The notes beneath the pieces are model-generated. The model made no database searches. It was not told the DNA's origin and saw only the letters and a program-made list of their open reading frames with translations. From NCBI GenBank assembly GCA_023145125.1, contig JAGLEK010000534.1, forward strand, positions 1-15,731: a stretch of 15,731 nucleotides of DNA, in the 5' to 3' direction. Source of the DNA: Bacteroidales bacterium (GTDB lineage Bacteria; Bacteroidota; Bacteroidia; Bacteroidales; B18-G4). Numbering within the stretch: the stretch's first letter is position 1; each line of letters begins with the position of its first letter. This document shows positions 8,704-15,731 of the stretch, piece by piece. The translations under genes and the position numbers were made by a program.

Positions 8704-8738
8704 GCATGATAAAATTCATAATTTTCAGATGGTCATGC
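8704..8738. repeat. nested inverted repeat just after the SDR gene
   Basis: The outer arms GCATGA (8704-8709) and TCATGC (8733-8738) enclose inner arms AAAATT (8711-8716) and AATTTT (8720-8725) with a 3-nt loop. The structure begins 5 nt after the SDR stop on the minus strand. A run of six T follows only about 19 nt later (8684-8679), so this is not a textbook terminator. It could be a 3'-end stabiliser, attenuator or protein site. Confidence 0.4.
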
Positions 8739-8742
8739 TTGT

Positions 8743-9522
8743 TTAACCCAGCGAATACTTTGTTGTCCCACCATCAAGGGAATAAACCTGTCCGGTCACA
8801 AAACCTGACAAGGGCGAAAGCAGCCAGGCCGCCAGTGTTGCAAAGTCATCAGGATCGCCGATCTTTCCAAGCGGAATCCCTGAGATGGTTTGCTTTCGTG
8901 CTTCCTCAAAGGAGATGCCCTCCAGCTCGCTTTTCTTACGGAACAGCCTGTCAACGGCAGATGTATCGTGATATCCGGGGCCGATAAGGTTCACGGTGAT
9001 GCCTTCAGAAGCAACTTCCAGGGCCAGTGTTTTAGCAGCTCCTGCAACGGCCATGCGCAACGAATTGCTCAGCACGAGGTTTTCAATGGGCTGCTTTACC
9101 GTAGAGCTTTCGCTAAATAAGATCCGGCCGTACTGCTTCTTCTGAAAACGGGGTAACAGGCTTTTAACCAGTTGCACTTTCCACCTGAGGATCAACTTGT
9201 ATGCTTCATCCCAATGCTCCATCCCGGTTTCTTCAAACGACATGGCGGGAGGACCACCGGCATTGATGAATATTCCGGAGAGTTCGCGATCACCCAGTTG
9301 CTTAAGAACAGCTGCCAGCGTATTATCATCTGTCACACTGCCACAAACTGTTTCAACATTTTTAGTATGGCCGGCTGCCAGCTCCCGTAATTTATCTTCT
9401 CTTCGGGCCACAGCTATCACACCGGCACCATTATCCAACAATAATCTGGCAACAGCATTCCCAAACCCGGAACTCGCTCCTGTAACAATAAACAGCTGTC
9501 CTCCGATCTTTAAATCTATCAT
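8743..9522 (-). CDS. SDR family protein with degenerate catalytic motif
   Basis: A 259-aa short-chain dehydrogenase/reductase fold protein. The cofactor loop TGASSGFG is at 14-21, INAGG follows at the NNAG position, and the C-terminus FVTGQVYSLDGG is SDR-like. The active site is abnormal. Ser139 is present, but aligning with the FabG gene in this window puts Ser152 where the catalytic Tyr belongs and Arg156 where the Lys belongs (SNSLR instead of YxxxK). Such proteins form a known SDR side group (BKR-like, resembling cd05344) whose reaction is not established to my knowledge. It lies 26 bp after the GH57 gene and inside the glycogen cluster, so co-transcription is likely. A role on a sugar substrate or as a regulatory NADP(H)-binding protein is only inference. 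The start is supported by AGGAG (9534-9530) seven bases before ATG. Confidence 0.85.
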   Translation of the reverse strand: MIDLKIGGQLFIVTGASSGFGNAVARLLLDNGAGVIAVARREDKLRELAAGHTKNVETVCGSVTDDNTLAAVLKQLGDRELSGIFINAGGPPAMSFEETGMEHWDEAYKLILRWKVQLVKSLLPRFQKKQYGRILFSESSTVKQPIENLVLSNSLRMAVAGAAKTLALEVASEGITVNLIGPGYHDTSAVDRLFRKKSELEGISFEEARKQTISGIPLGKIGDPDDFATLAAWLLSPLSGFVTGQVYSLDGGTTKYSLG

Positions 9523-9529
9523 CTGTTAT

Positions 9530-9534
9530 CTCCT
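9530..9534 (-). promoter_or_regulatory. Shine-Dalgarno AGGAG of the SDR gene
   Basis: The minus strand reads AGGAG, seven bases before the ATG at 9522-9520. Such a clear site is uncommon in this window and fixes the start of the SDR gene. Confidence 0.65.
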
Positions 9535-9548
9535 GTGAAAAGCCTGTA

Positions 9549-11123
9549 CTACTTAAAGAGGTTCCTGAGTTCCTTTTCAATATTGGCAGTATATTTCTTT
9601 ATGTCGGATTTCTTCACCTTTTTCAACTCACCCTGTAGCTGTTCGTACTTTTTCTTTGCACGCACACCCAGGTTTGGGATGATCCGGTCCCTGACATCCT
9701 CTCCTGCATCCTGCAACACCACCAGCAATTCGTCCACATCAACACTGCGGAGCAATTCCTTGATCTTGGCATTCGACATGGACGCCACATCCTTGAGGCT
9801 CATCTCATTGACTTTTGCATCTTTCACCTTCTTTTTCACCTTTTTGCCGATCTCAACAGTCTTATCCTTCACTACCTTGCCCAGCTCCGCCGCCTTCTCA
9901 ATGGTTTGATCCAGGTTTTCCTGAAAAGATGATTCCTGGCATTCTTCATCCACCCTGATCATGAAATCAGACAAGACGTTCATATAGTTGATAAATGCCT
10001 CGTATGGCGTTCCGTAAGGGTTGAAGTATTTATGCACATCGCCGTCGGAGAACCACTTGGTACACATATAATAGAAGTGGTCGGATGTTTGCAGATACCT
10101 CCAGTCGCGGATGATATCAGGATCCGTGCAGTGGTCCAGTTTATGCTTGATCGAGTACAGTTTGTCGAAGGCCTCATCCTGCAGCTCATTCCCAAGCCAT
10201 GCGGTAAGGTCCCTCTCCTCATCAGCCCATGATATGGGATAAGGTACATGTACAGATGACACGGGCTGCAGCTTCTCAGCAAGTTCAGAGGGTGTATTGA
10301 AAGTAAAATCAGAATGTGAAAACACTCTTGCCGGCAATGCACGCATAAAGTCGAAGATGCCGGTTTCCGGCCACTGGTGCTCACCAAAAGTTTCATAATC
10401 CATGAAGAGATTAACGACCTCTTCCTTCGGATCGATATCATTCAGCCAGTCAACGAACTTTTCAGTGGTTAACGGCCATTCGCCCCAGCTCTGCTCCGAG
10501 AACCTGAAGGCAATGTCGTCACTGAGCCTGAAATTTTTCAGCAACAGCTTGAGTTTCGGGTTAATCGCATTGGCATACATATAGTTCGGGCTTTTCCAGC
10601 CCAGCACATGCTTGGCTCCTTCGGTAAGCATCAGCTTGAACCCCATCTCCGATACCATTGCGCCTATTTCGTCTGAGTATATCAACTCAGTGTTCCTGAA
10701 AGTAGTGGGCAGCTGTCCGAAATGCTGCTCCACCTTCCTCTTATGCATCTCCACCTGTTCAAAAAACTCTTCTTTGCTTTTTAATGCAGCCAGGGCATGC
10801 CCGTATGTTTCAGCGATGAATTCAACATTACCTGTTGCAGCCAGTGCTTTATAGCTATCTAGCACATCCGGTGCATATGCTTCAAACTGGTCGAGGGCTG
10901 TTCCCGAGATAGAGAAACTCACCTTGAAAGCTGAACCGTACTCATTGATAAGGTCGAGCAACAGCTTGTTCATTGGCAGATAGCACTTGTCGGCCACCCT
11001 GCGCATGATAAACCTGTTCTGCTGTTCATCATAATAATGATGATTAGAACCGATATCGAAAAAGCGGTAAGTCCTTAGCCTGTACGGCTGGTGAACCTGG
11101 AAATAAAAACAAATTGATCTCAT
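9549..11123 (-). CDS. GH57 alpha-amylase-like enzyme with FliG-C-like C-terminal domain
   Basis: Residues 1 to about 390 form a glycoside hydrolase family 57 domain, a retaining enzyme acting on alpha-1,4-glucans in the cytoplasm (no signal peptide). The GH57 signature regions are visible: HQPYR at the N-terminus, GTALDQF, the nucleophile Glu146 in FRNTELIY, and the acid/base Asp242 in MDYETFGEHQ. Whether it hydrolyses or transfers glucan chains cannot be told; the family holds amylases, 4-alpha-glucanotransferases and branching enzymes. A Lys-rich, probably helical linker (391-440) leads to an 84-aa tail (441-524). The spacing of its residues matches the C-terminal domain of the flagellar switch protein FliG: I-x2-LL-x2-VD-x3-LL-x2-L-x2-A-x4-R-x5-N-x3-RA. 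No flagellar gene is near. It sits 21 bp after the GT4 gene and 26 bp before the SDR gene. I recall debranching enzyme, GT4 and GH57 genes adjacent in Bacteroides too. Confidence 0.9.
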   Translation of the reverse strand: MRSICFYFQVHQPYRLRTYRFFDIGSNHHYYDEQQNRFIMRRVADKCYLPMNKLLLDLINEYGSAFKVSFSISGTALDQFEAYAPDVLDSYKALAATGNVEFIAETYGHALAALKSKEEFFEQVEMHKRKVEQHFGQLPTTFRNTELIYSDEIGAMVSEMGFKLMLTEGAKHVLGWKSPNYMYANAINPKLKLLLKNFRLSDDIAFRFSEQSWGEWPLTTEKFVDWLNDIDPKEEVVNLFMDYETFGEHQWPETGIFDFMRALPARVFSHSDFTFNTPSELAEKLQPVSSVHVPYPISWADEERDLTAWLGNELQDEAFDKLYSIKHKLDHCTDPDIIRDWRYLQTSDHFYYMCTKWFSDGDVHKYFNPYGTPYEAFINYMNVLSDFMIRVDEECQESSFQENLDQTIEKAAELGKVVKDKTVEIGKKVKKKVKDAKVNEMSLKDVASMSNAKIKELLRSVDVDELLVVLQDAGEDVRDRIIPNLGVRAKKKYEQLQGELKKVKKSDIKKYTANIEKELRNLFK

Positions 11124-11144
11124 ATTCTTTAATCTTCAAATATC

Positions 11145-12422
11145 TTATAAAACACTTTCATACACTTCTTTGATCTTCACAGCGGCATTTTCCCATTTCA
11201 GGTTATCCACTTCTTCCTTGCCGTAACGCCTGAACATCTTCGACAGCCCCTCATAATGCAGCAGGCCATAGATAGAATCGGCCATCGCATCCACATCCCA
11301 GAAATCGATCTTCAGGGCATGGACAAGGATCTCTGAAACGCCTGATTGCCTGGAGATGACCACAGGGACATTCGAGCGCATCGCCTCCAGTGGGACGATC
11401 CCAAACGGTTCAGAAACCGATGGCATCACAAAGACATCACTCAGTCCAAACATATGGTCAACATCATCACCTTTCAGGAAACCCGTAAAGTGAAAACGGT
11501 CGGCCATCTTCAGCTCAGCTACACGCTTGATGATCTTGTTAAGCATGTCGCCACTTCCGGCCATGACAAAACGCACGTTCGGGTCCTTGTCGAGCACTTT
11601 CCTTGCAGCTTCAACAAAATAGTCGGGGCCTTTCTGAAAGGTGATCCTACCAAGGAAAGTCACCACTTTATCCTTCACGCCACGCTGATAATTCTGATCC
11701 GGCTTATCGCTGGGTTCAACGGCATTATATGCTGTGAACACCTTATTGGGATCGATACCATAACGTTCGATCACGATCTTACGGGTCATGTTGCTTACCG
11801 CGATCACACGGTCGGCTTCTTCCATGCCACGACGTTCCAGGTCATAAACATTCTGGTTTATATTTTCACCGGAGCGATCGAACTCAGTGGCATGCATATG
11901 CACTACCAGGGGTTTCCCGCTCACGCTCTTTGCTGCAATGCCTGCGGCATAGGTAAGCCAGTCGTGTGCATGGATCACATCAAAGTCGCTGGTAGCAGCC
12001 ACAGCAGATGCGATGAGAGCATAGCGCTTCACCTCATCCATAAGGTCAGTGCCGTATTTGCCTGAGAATTCGAATTTTTCGGAAAGCACGCTGTCTTCAC
12101 TCGTGATCGATTCCAGTTCTTTTGCCTCCATGATCCTCCTGAACTCCTCAGGCCCGACATAAGGGATAAGGTTGGAACCAATTTCCATATATGTGATGCG
12201 CTGCCAGTATTCTTCGTATTTCTTGTCCTTGAAATCGATGCTGATATCACTGGCATTGATAAGCCTGACGGCTTCCTGGTCTTCATCGCCATATGCCTTG
12301 GGAACTACGAACAGCACTTCCACATCATGCTTCATCAGGCCCTTGGTCATGCCATAGCAGGCTGTGCCCAGCCCCCCTGTAATGTGTGGAGGGAATTCCC
12401 AACCGAACATTAAAACTTTCAT
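11145..12422 (-). CDS. GT4 glycosyltransferase, glycogen synthase-like
   Basis: A 425-aa GT-B glycosyltransferase. The N-terminus MKVLMFGWEFPPHITGGLG, with its GGLG loop at 16-19, resembles starch/glycogen synthase-like transferases. The C-terminal half has GRITFQKGPDYF and the EX7E motif Glu338/Glu346 in SEPFGIVPLE, both typical of GT4. No signal peptide or membrane helix is seen, so it should act in the cytoplasm on a nucleotide sugar. Donor and acceptor cannot be read from the sequence. Context favours alpha-glucan: the debranching enzyme is 25 bp upstream and the GH57 amylase 21 bp downstream. Proteins of this kind are often annotated as mannosyltransferase or glycogen synthase without proof. 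A role in priming or extending glycogen in parallel with the GT3 domain of the fusion protein is inference. Confidence 0.9.
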   Translation of the reverse strand: MKVLMFGWEFPPHITGGLGTACYGMTKGLMKHDVEVLFVVPKAYGDEDQEAVRLINASDISIDFKDKKYEEYWQRITYMEIGSNLIPYVGPEEFRRIMEAKELESITSEDSVLSEKFEFSGKYGTDLMDEVKRYALIASAVAATSDFDVIHAHDWLTYAAGIAAKSVSGKPLVVHMHATEFDRSGENINQNVYDLERRGMEEADRVIAVSNMTRKIVIERYGIDPNKVFTAYNAVEPSDKPDQNYQRGVKDKVVTFLGRITFQKGPDYFVEAARKVLDKDPNVRFVMAGSGDMLNKIIKRVAELKMADRFHFTGFLKGDDVDHMFGLSDVFVMPSVSEPFGIVPLEAMRSNVPVVISRQSGVSEILVHALKIDFWDVDAMADSIYGLLHYEGLSKMFRRYGKEEVDNLKWENAAVKIKEVYESVL

Positions 12423-12447
12423 CAGCCGATTAATATGTTAATGGTTA

Positions 12448-14403
12448 TCATTTTCTTTTCCTGTTGTATTTTTTTATAAGTGCATGGGTGCGCAAGAGTT
12501 CCGATACGCTCCATGCCTGTGAGATAGTGCCTCCGGGAAGGTGTGGCGGGTCGCCGTCATAGACTTCCGAAACAGAGCCAATGCCTGCTTCAGTCATCAC
12601 CGGTTCAAATCCGTTGTAGAGGCCTTTGATATAATTAACGCCCTCCTTACCATGTATCCTGAGGTATGCCTCGGCAAAATGTCCAAACAACCATGGCCAG
12701 ACCGTCCCCTGGTGATAAGCCCGGTCACGTTCGGCCTGGCTCCCGAAGTATATTCCTTTATAATGAATATTCTTGGGAGATAAGGTCCTGATCCCGCGGG
12801 CTGTGAGCAATTCTCCCTGAACCACATCGATAACTCCCATGCAAATCTCTTCTCCAATGGCCTTGTAGGGCAGTGATGCTGCAATGATCTGGTTCGGGCG
12901 CACCGACCAGTCGGCGCCTTCACCATCAACATAATCGGCCAGATAACCACGCTCCTTATCCCAGAAAGTACTTATGAAAGAAGCCGGGATCATCTCAGCT
13001 ACGGGTTTCCATTTCTTAATAAACTTTTTGTCACCTGCTGCTTCAGCCAGCTCCATGCTAAACCTGATGGCATTGTACCAGAGTGCATTGATCTCTACCG
13101 CTAATCCTATACGCGGGGTTACAGGCTTGCCATCGACCACAGCATCCATCCAGGTAAGGGCATGGCCCTGTTCACCTGCCCATATCAACCCGCTGTCCTG
13201 CATATGGATATCAAAATCGGTTCCCTTCCGATAGCCATCGAGGATCATCTTCATTTTCCGGCCATATGTGTTCCAGATCGTTTTCTTTTCTCCCGTATAT
13301 TCAGCATATTGCTGTAATGTCCAGAAGAACCAGAGAGGTGCATCGACGGAATTATATGCTGAGTCACTGCCTTCACCGATATTTGGAAATAACGGGCCTT
13401 TCAGGTCGTCAACCATAGCGTCGATCACGGCCTTGCAGGTTTTGGGATCGTCATTGGCCAGGGTCAGCCCGGGCAAAGCAATGAAGGTATCCCTCCCCCA
13501 TCTGCCAAACCAGGGGAAACCGGCAACAACCCATGTCTTATTATCACGCTTGATGATGAATTGCTGAGCAGAATTCCTGAGGCAATTCTCAAAATTATCA
13601 CGTGGGGTGCGCTTCTTTACTTCCGCAGTGAAAGCCCTCTTAATGGCGGCAGGGGTCACTTCTGCTGTGCCTGCGCAAAATACGATGCTTTCACCCTTCT
13701 TAATATCAACTTCAAAAAAGCCCGGCACGAAGAGGTCTTCCTGAAAATCATAACCACGCTCCATCTCCTCATGGTATTCAATATTATAATACCACTCAGG
13801 ATTATGTATGTATTCTACCTTTTTGGAGAATTGCATGAATAGCGGAGTGTACCCGTTATATAGACGCATACTGATGCCATTGGGTATCTTGCGGTGTTTA
13901 TCATTGATGCCGAAATTCGCTTTCGACAGCCTGTGTATATTCCTGAATGCCAGGAAAGGGTTGAAGCGTAGCTTCGTGGAGGAATTCGCATCCTCAAGGG
14001 TATACCTGATCATGACCCTGTCGTGCGACTCGGCGAAAATTATTTCCTTGCGGAGCAACACACCCCCTACGCGGTAAAGGGCATTGGGAATGGGCTCCGT
14101 ATTGAAGTCCCTGATATACTTATGCCCTCCCGGGTTGTAAACACCACCCGGATATTTATGGATACCGAGATTAAAGCTTGCATCATTCTGGACAACCACC
14201 TCGTCCATATTCGACAGCAGGACGTGGTTCTCATTGTCAATCCCCGGCTGGGGAGTCACAAGCAAGCCATGATACTTCCTTGTGTTGCAACCGATAATGG
14301 TACGGCAGGCATAAGCACCTGCACGGTTTGAACGGATCAATTCCCTCTTGAGGGAATACCCAAGGTTAATTAACTGATTTTTATCAAATTCGATGTAACT
14401 CAT
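12448..14403 (-). CDS. glycogen debranching enzyme (amylo-alpha-1,6-glucosidase, GH133-type)
   Basis: A 651-aa cytoplasmic enzyme that hydrolyses alpha-1,6 branch residues of glycogen. The N-terminal half (about 1-270) is the beta-rich bacterial-type GDE N-domain (NRAGAYACRTIIGCNTRKYHGLL). The C-terminal half is an (alpha/alpha)6 barrel with FPWFGRWGRDTFIALPG, GHALTWMDAV, RPNQIIAASLP, AYHQGTVWPW and SVSEVYDGDPPH. By family analogy Asp420 and Glu613 are the likely catalytic acids. Unlike the eukaryotic enzyme it has no 4-alpha-glucanotransferase domain, so that activity must come from elsewhere, possibly the GH57 enzyme. It is the first gene of the minus-strand cluster, with a well-formed promoter candidate upstream and the GT4 gene 25 bp downstream. 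Confidence 0.95.
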   Translation of the reverse strand: MSYIEFDKNQLINLGYSLKRELIRSNRAGAYACRTIIGCNTRKYHGLLVTPQPGIDNENHVLLSNMDEVVVQNDASFNLGIHKYPGGVYNPGGHKYIRDFNTEPIPNALYRVGGVLLRKEIIFAESHDRVMIRYTLEDANSSTKLRFNPFLAFRNIHRLSKANFGINDKHRKIPNGISMRLYNGYTPLFMQFSKKVEYIHNPEWYYNIEYHEEMERGYDFQEDLFVPGFFEVDIKKGESIVFCAGTAEVTPAAIKRAFTAEVKKRTPRDNFENCLRNSAQQFIIKRDNKTWVVAGFPWFGRWGRDTFIALPGLTLANDDPKTCKAVIDAMVDDLKGPLFPNIGEGSDSAYNSVDAPLWFFWTLQQYAEYTGEKKTIWNTYGRKMKMILDGYRKGTDFDIHMQDSGLIWAGEQGHALTWMDAVVDGKPVTPRIGLAVEINALWYNAIRFSMELAEAAGDKKFIKKWKPVAEMIPASFISTFWDKERGYLADYVDGEGADWSVRPNQIIAASLPYKAIGEEICMGVIDVVQGELLTARGIRTLSPKNIHYKGIYFGSQAERDRAYHQGTVWPWLFGHFAEAYLRIHGKEGVNYIKGLYNGFEPVMTEAGIGSVSEVYDGDPPHLPGGTISQAWSVSELLRTHALIKKYNRKRK

Positions 14404-14444
14404 TTCTAAAACAATTGCCTGATTTCTACGTGATCAACTGACTG

Positions 14445-14474
14445 CAAAATTAGGCTTTTTTTACCTGGTATAAA
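14445..14474 (-). promoter_or_regulatory. candidate promoter of the glycogen gene cluster
   Basis: The minus strand has TAATTTTG (14452-14445), an exact TAnnTTTG -7 box. A TTTA (14474-14471, one mismatch to TTTG) lies 18 bp upstream as the -33 element. Transcription would start near 14438, leaving about 35 nt of leader before the debranching-enzyme ATG. The region further upstream is very AT-rich and includes the palindrome TTAATATTAA (14475-14484). For the divergent plus-strand gene I see no equally good box. Confidence 0.6.
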
Positions 14475-14568
14475 TTAATATTAAGCATAATTAACATAAA
14501 TTTAATAAATTGGTACTCACTAAAGTAAGATTTATCATTACAGGCAAAATTATTTATAACCACAGAAA

Positions 14569-15731
14569 ATGAAGAAAAGAATTCTGTCTCTCTCAATCAT
14601 CGTTTTTGCGATCCTTTTGCATACCTCGGCACAATCCACGGAAAAAAAGCCAATTTCCCACAAGGATTATAATCACTGGAAGGCACTCTCGAACAGCCAG
14701 ATAAGTAAAAGTGGCAATTTTGTCATTTATGGGATATATCCCCAGGAAGGGAATGGCCACCTCTGGATGTATGATGTTGCTAATGATGCATACAACAGCT
14801 TTGACAGAGGCCGGGAGGCGGTGTTATCCCCCACAGAGGACTTCCTTGCATTCAAGATCACGGCGCAATGGGATACAGTCAGGAAAGCAGAACTTGATGG
14901 CAAGAAAGATGACGAAATGCCAAAAGACTCACTCGGTATTTACCTGATCGGTGCCGACAGCCTTTTCAAGATTGCAAACATGAAGTCATTTAAGGTACCG
15001 GAGGAAGGAAACTCCTGGTTAGCATGGTTACTGGAAAAGGAAGAAATTGCTGAAGATACAACCACCGCTGACACTTCTGCAACAGCGGAAAAAGAAAAAG
15101 CTGACAAGAAAGAGAAGAAACAGGAAGGAAAAACCATGGTGGCGTACCATCCCGGCACGGAAGAACAGGCTGCATATGATCATGTTACCGAATACAGTTT
15201 TTCAAAAAACGGGAACTTGCTGGCATTTATAACTACGAGGAAAGACAGCATCGACTCCGTTTTTGTCCATTATATGGTTTATCCCGGCATACAGTCGCAG
15301 CTGATCTATGCAGGGCCGGGATATGCAAAGAAACTTGTTGCCGATGAGCAGGGCCGGCAAATGGCCTGGCTGTTTTCTGCCGATACAGGCAAGGTAAAAA
15401 TATATGATCTCAAGCTGTGGGAGCTGAACAAGAATAAACAGAAGATCGCTGTCGACACCAATGCATCAGCCATACCTGAGGGATACTGCGTATCGGAGAA
15501 CGGCAAGATCTACTTCTCGGAAAACGGCAAAAGGCTTTTCTTCGGCACTGCAACAATACCGGAAGAAGAACCCGAGGATACCCTCATCAAGAATGAAAAG
15601 GTAAGCGTTGATATCTGGAACTGGAAGGATGACCGCCTCCAGCCACAACAACTCAAGCAACTCAAAGATGATAAAAAAAGGGCATACGAGGCAGTTTATC
15701 ATATCCCCCTCGGAAGAATGGTGCAACTGGC
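14569..15731 (+). CDS. secreted S9-family peptidase (prolyl oligopeptidase-like), N-terminal part
   Basis: The frame opens at ATG 14569 and runs without a stop through the right edge: 387 complete codons, 3' end missing. A signal peptide is evident: MKKR, a hydrophobic core (residues 5-17), and probable cleavage after Ala21 in HTSAQS. There is no lipobox Cys, so export to the periplasm or beyond is expected. The mature start (HKDYNHWKALSNSQISKSGN, then FVIYGIYPQEG) matches large Bacteroidota S9 peptidases, in which a beta-propeller precedes the hydrolase domain. Propeller-like repeats such as SPTEDFLAFKI and FSKNGNLLAFITTR support this. A Lys/Glu-rich low-complexity insert lies at about 158-188. 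The catalytic Ser-Asp-His domain is outside the window, so activity cannot be judged. The gene is divergent from the glycogen cluster and probably unrelated to it in function. Confidence 0.82.
   Translation, partial: MKKRILSLSIIVFAILLHTSAQSTEKKPISHKDYNHWKALSNSQISKSGNFVIYGIYPQEGNGHLWMYDVANDAYNSFDRGREAVLSPTEDFLAFKITAQWDTVRKAELDGKKDDEMPKDSLGIYLIGADSLFKIANMKSFKVPEEGNSWLAWLLEKEEIAEDTTTADTSATAEKEKADKKEKKQEGKTMVAYHPGTEEQAAYDHVTEYSFSKNGNLLAFITTRKDSIDSVFVHYMVYPGIQSQLIYAGPGYAKKLVADEQGRQMAWLFSADTGKVKIYDLKLWELNKNKQKIAVDTNASAIPEGYCVSENGKIYFSENGKRLFFGTATIPEEEPEDTLIKNEKVSVDIWNWKDDRLQPQQLKQLKDDKKRAYEAVYHIPLGRMVQL

Noticed and set aside
8704..8738. Nested inverted repeat as a rho-independent terminator
   Set aside because: The hairpin is AT-rich and the T-run lies about 19 nt further on instead of directly after the stem. 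Kept as an unassigned repeat.
11346..12065. Open plus-strand frame of 239 codons opposite the GT4 gene
   Set aside because: The minus strand carries clear GT4 motifs here; the His-rich antisense translation resembles no family and is a shadow.
14485..14568. Promoter boxes for the plus-strand S9 gene
   Set aside because: Only one-mismatch matches to TAnnTTTG occur in this AT-rich stretch and none has a -33 partner; chance is likely.

Overview
The window reads as chromosomal DNA of a member of the Bacteroidota, most likely Bacteroidales. Reasons: three intergenic regions carry TAnnTTTG boxes, the -7 element of Bacteroidota promoters; most starts lack a clear Shine-Dalgarno; and the proteins are of types I associate with this phylum (a eukaryote-like GT3 glycogen synthase, a GH57 / GT4 / debranching-enzyme triad, a large S9 peptidase). 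This placement is by recognition, not by a database search.

Layout. Eight genes lie on the minus strand, transcribed from right to left, and one partial gene lies on the plus strand at the right edge. From the divergent promoter region (14404-14568) the minus-strand order is: glycogen debranching enzyme (14403-12448), GT4 glycosyltransferase (12422-11145), GH57 amylase with an unusual C-terminal extension (11123-9549), an SDR protein with a degenerate active site (9522-8743), then a structured 112-bp gap, a giant glycogen synthase-glycogen phosphorylase fusion (8630-4386), a 92-bp gap, FabG (4293-3541), an 85-bp gap, a membrane-anchored VWA protein (3455-1350) and an M48 CAAX-type protease (1350-109). 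The last two share one base at a TAATG junction. The left edge (1-57) is a G-rich 7-bp tandem repeat cut by the window boundary. The plus-strand gene (14569 to the right edge) is the N-terminal part of a secreted S9-family peptidase.

How the genes fit together. The first five minus-strand genes are a storage-polysaccharide module. The GT3 half of the fusion should extend the alpha-1,4-glucan and its GT35 half should phosphorolyse it. The debranching enzyme removes alpha-1,6 branches, the GH57 enzyme acts on alpha-1,4 linkages, and the GT4 protein is another predicted synthase-like transferase. No ADP-glucose pyrophosphorylase or GH13 branching enzyme is visible. FabG (fatty-acid synthesis) and the VWA/M48 pair look like neighbours with their own functions.

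The points most worth a second look are the synthase-phosphorylase fusion, an apparent FliG-C-like helical domain at the end of the GH57 enzyme, the SDR that has lost its catalytic Tyr and Lys, and the structured intergenic region before the fusion gene.
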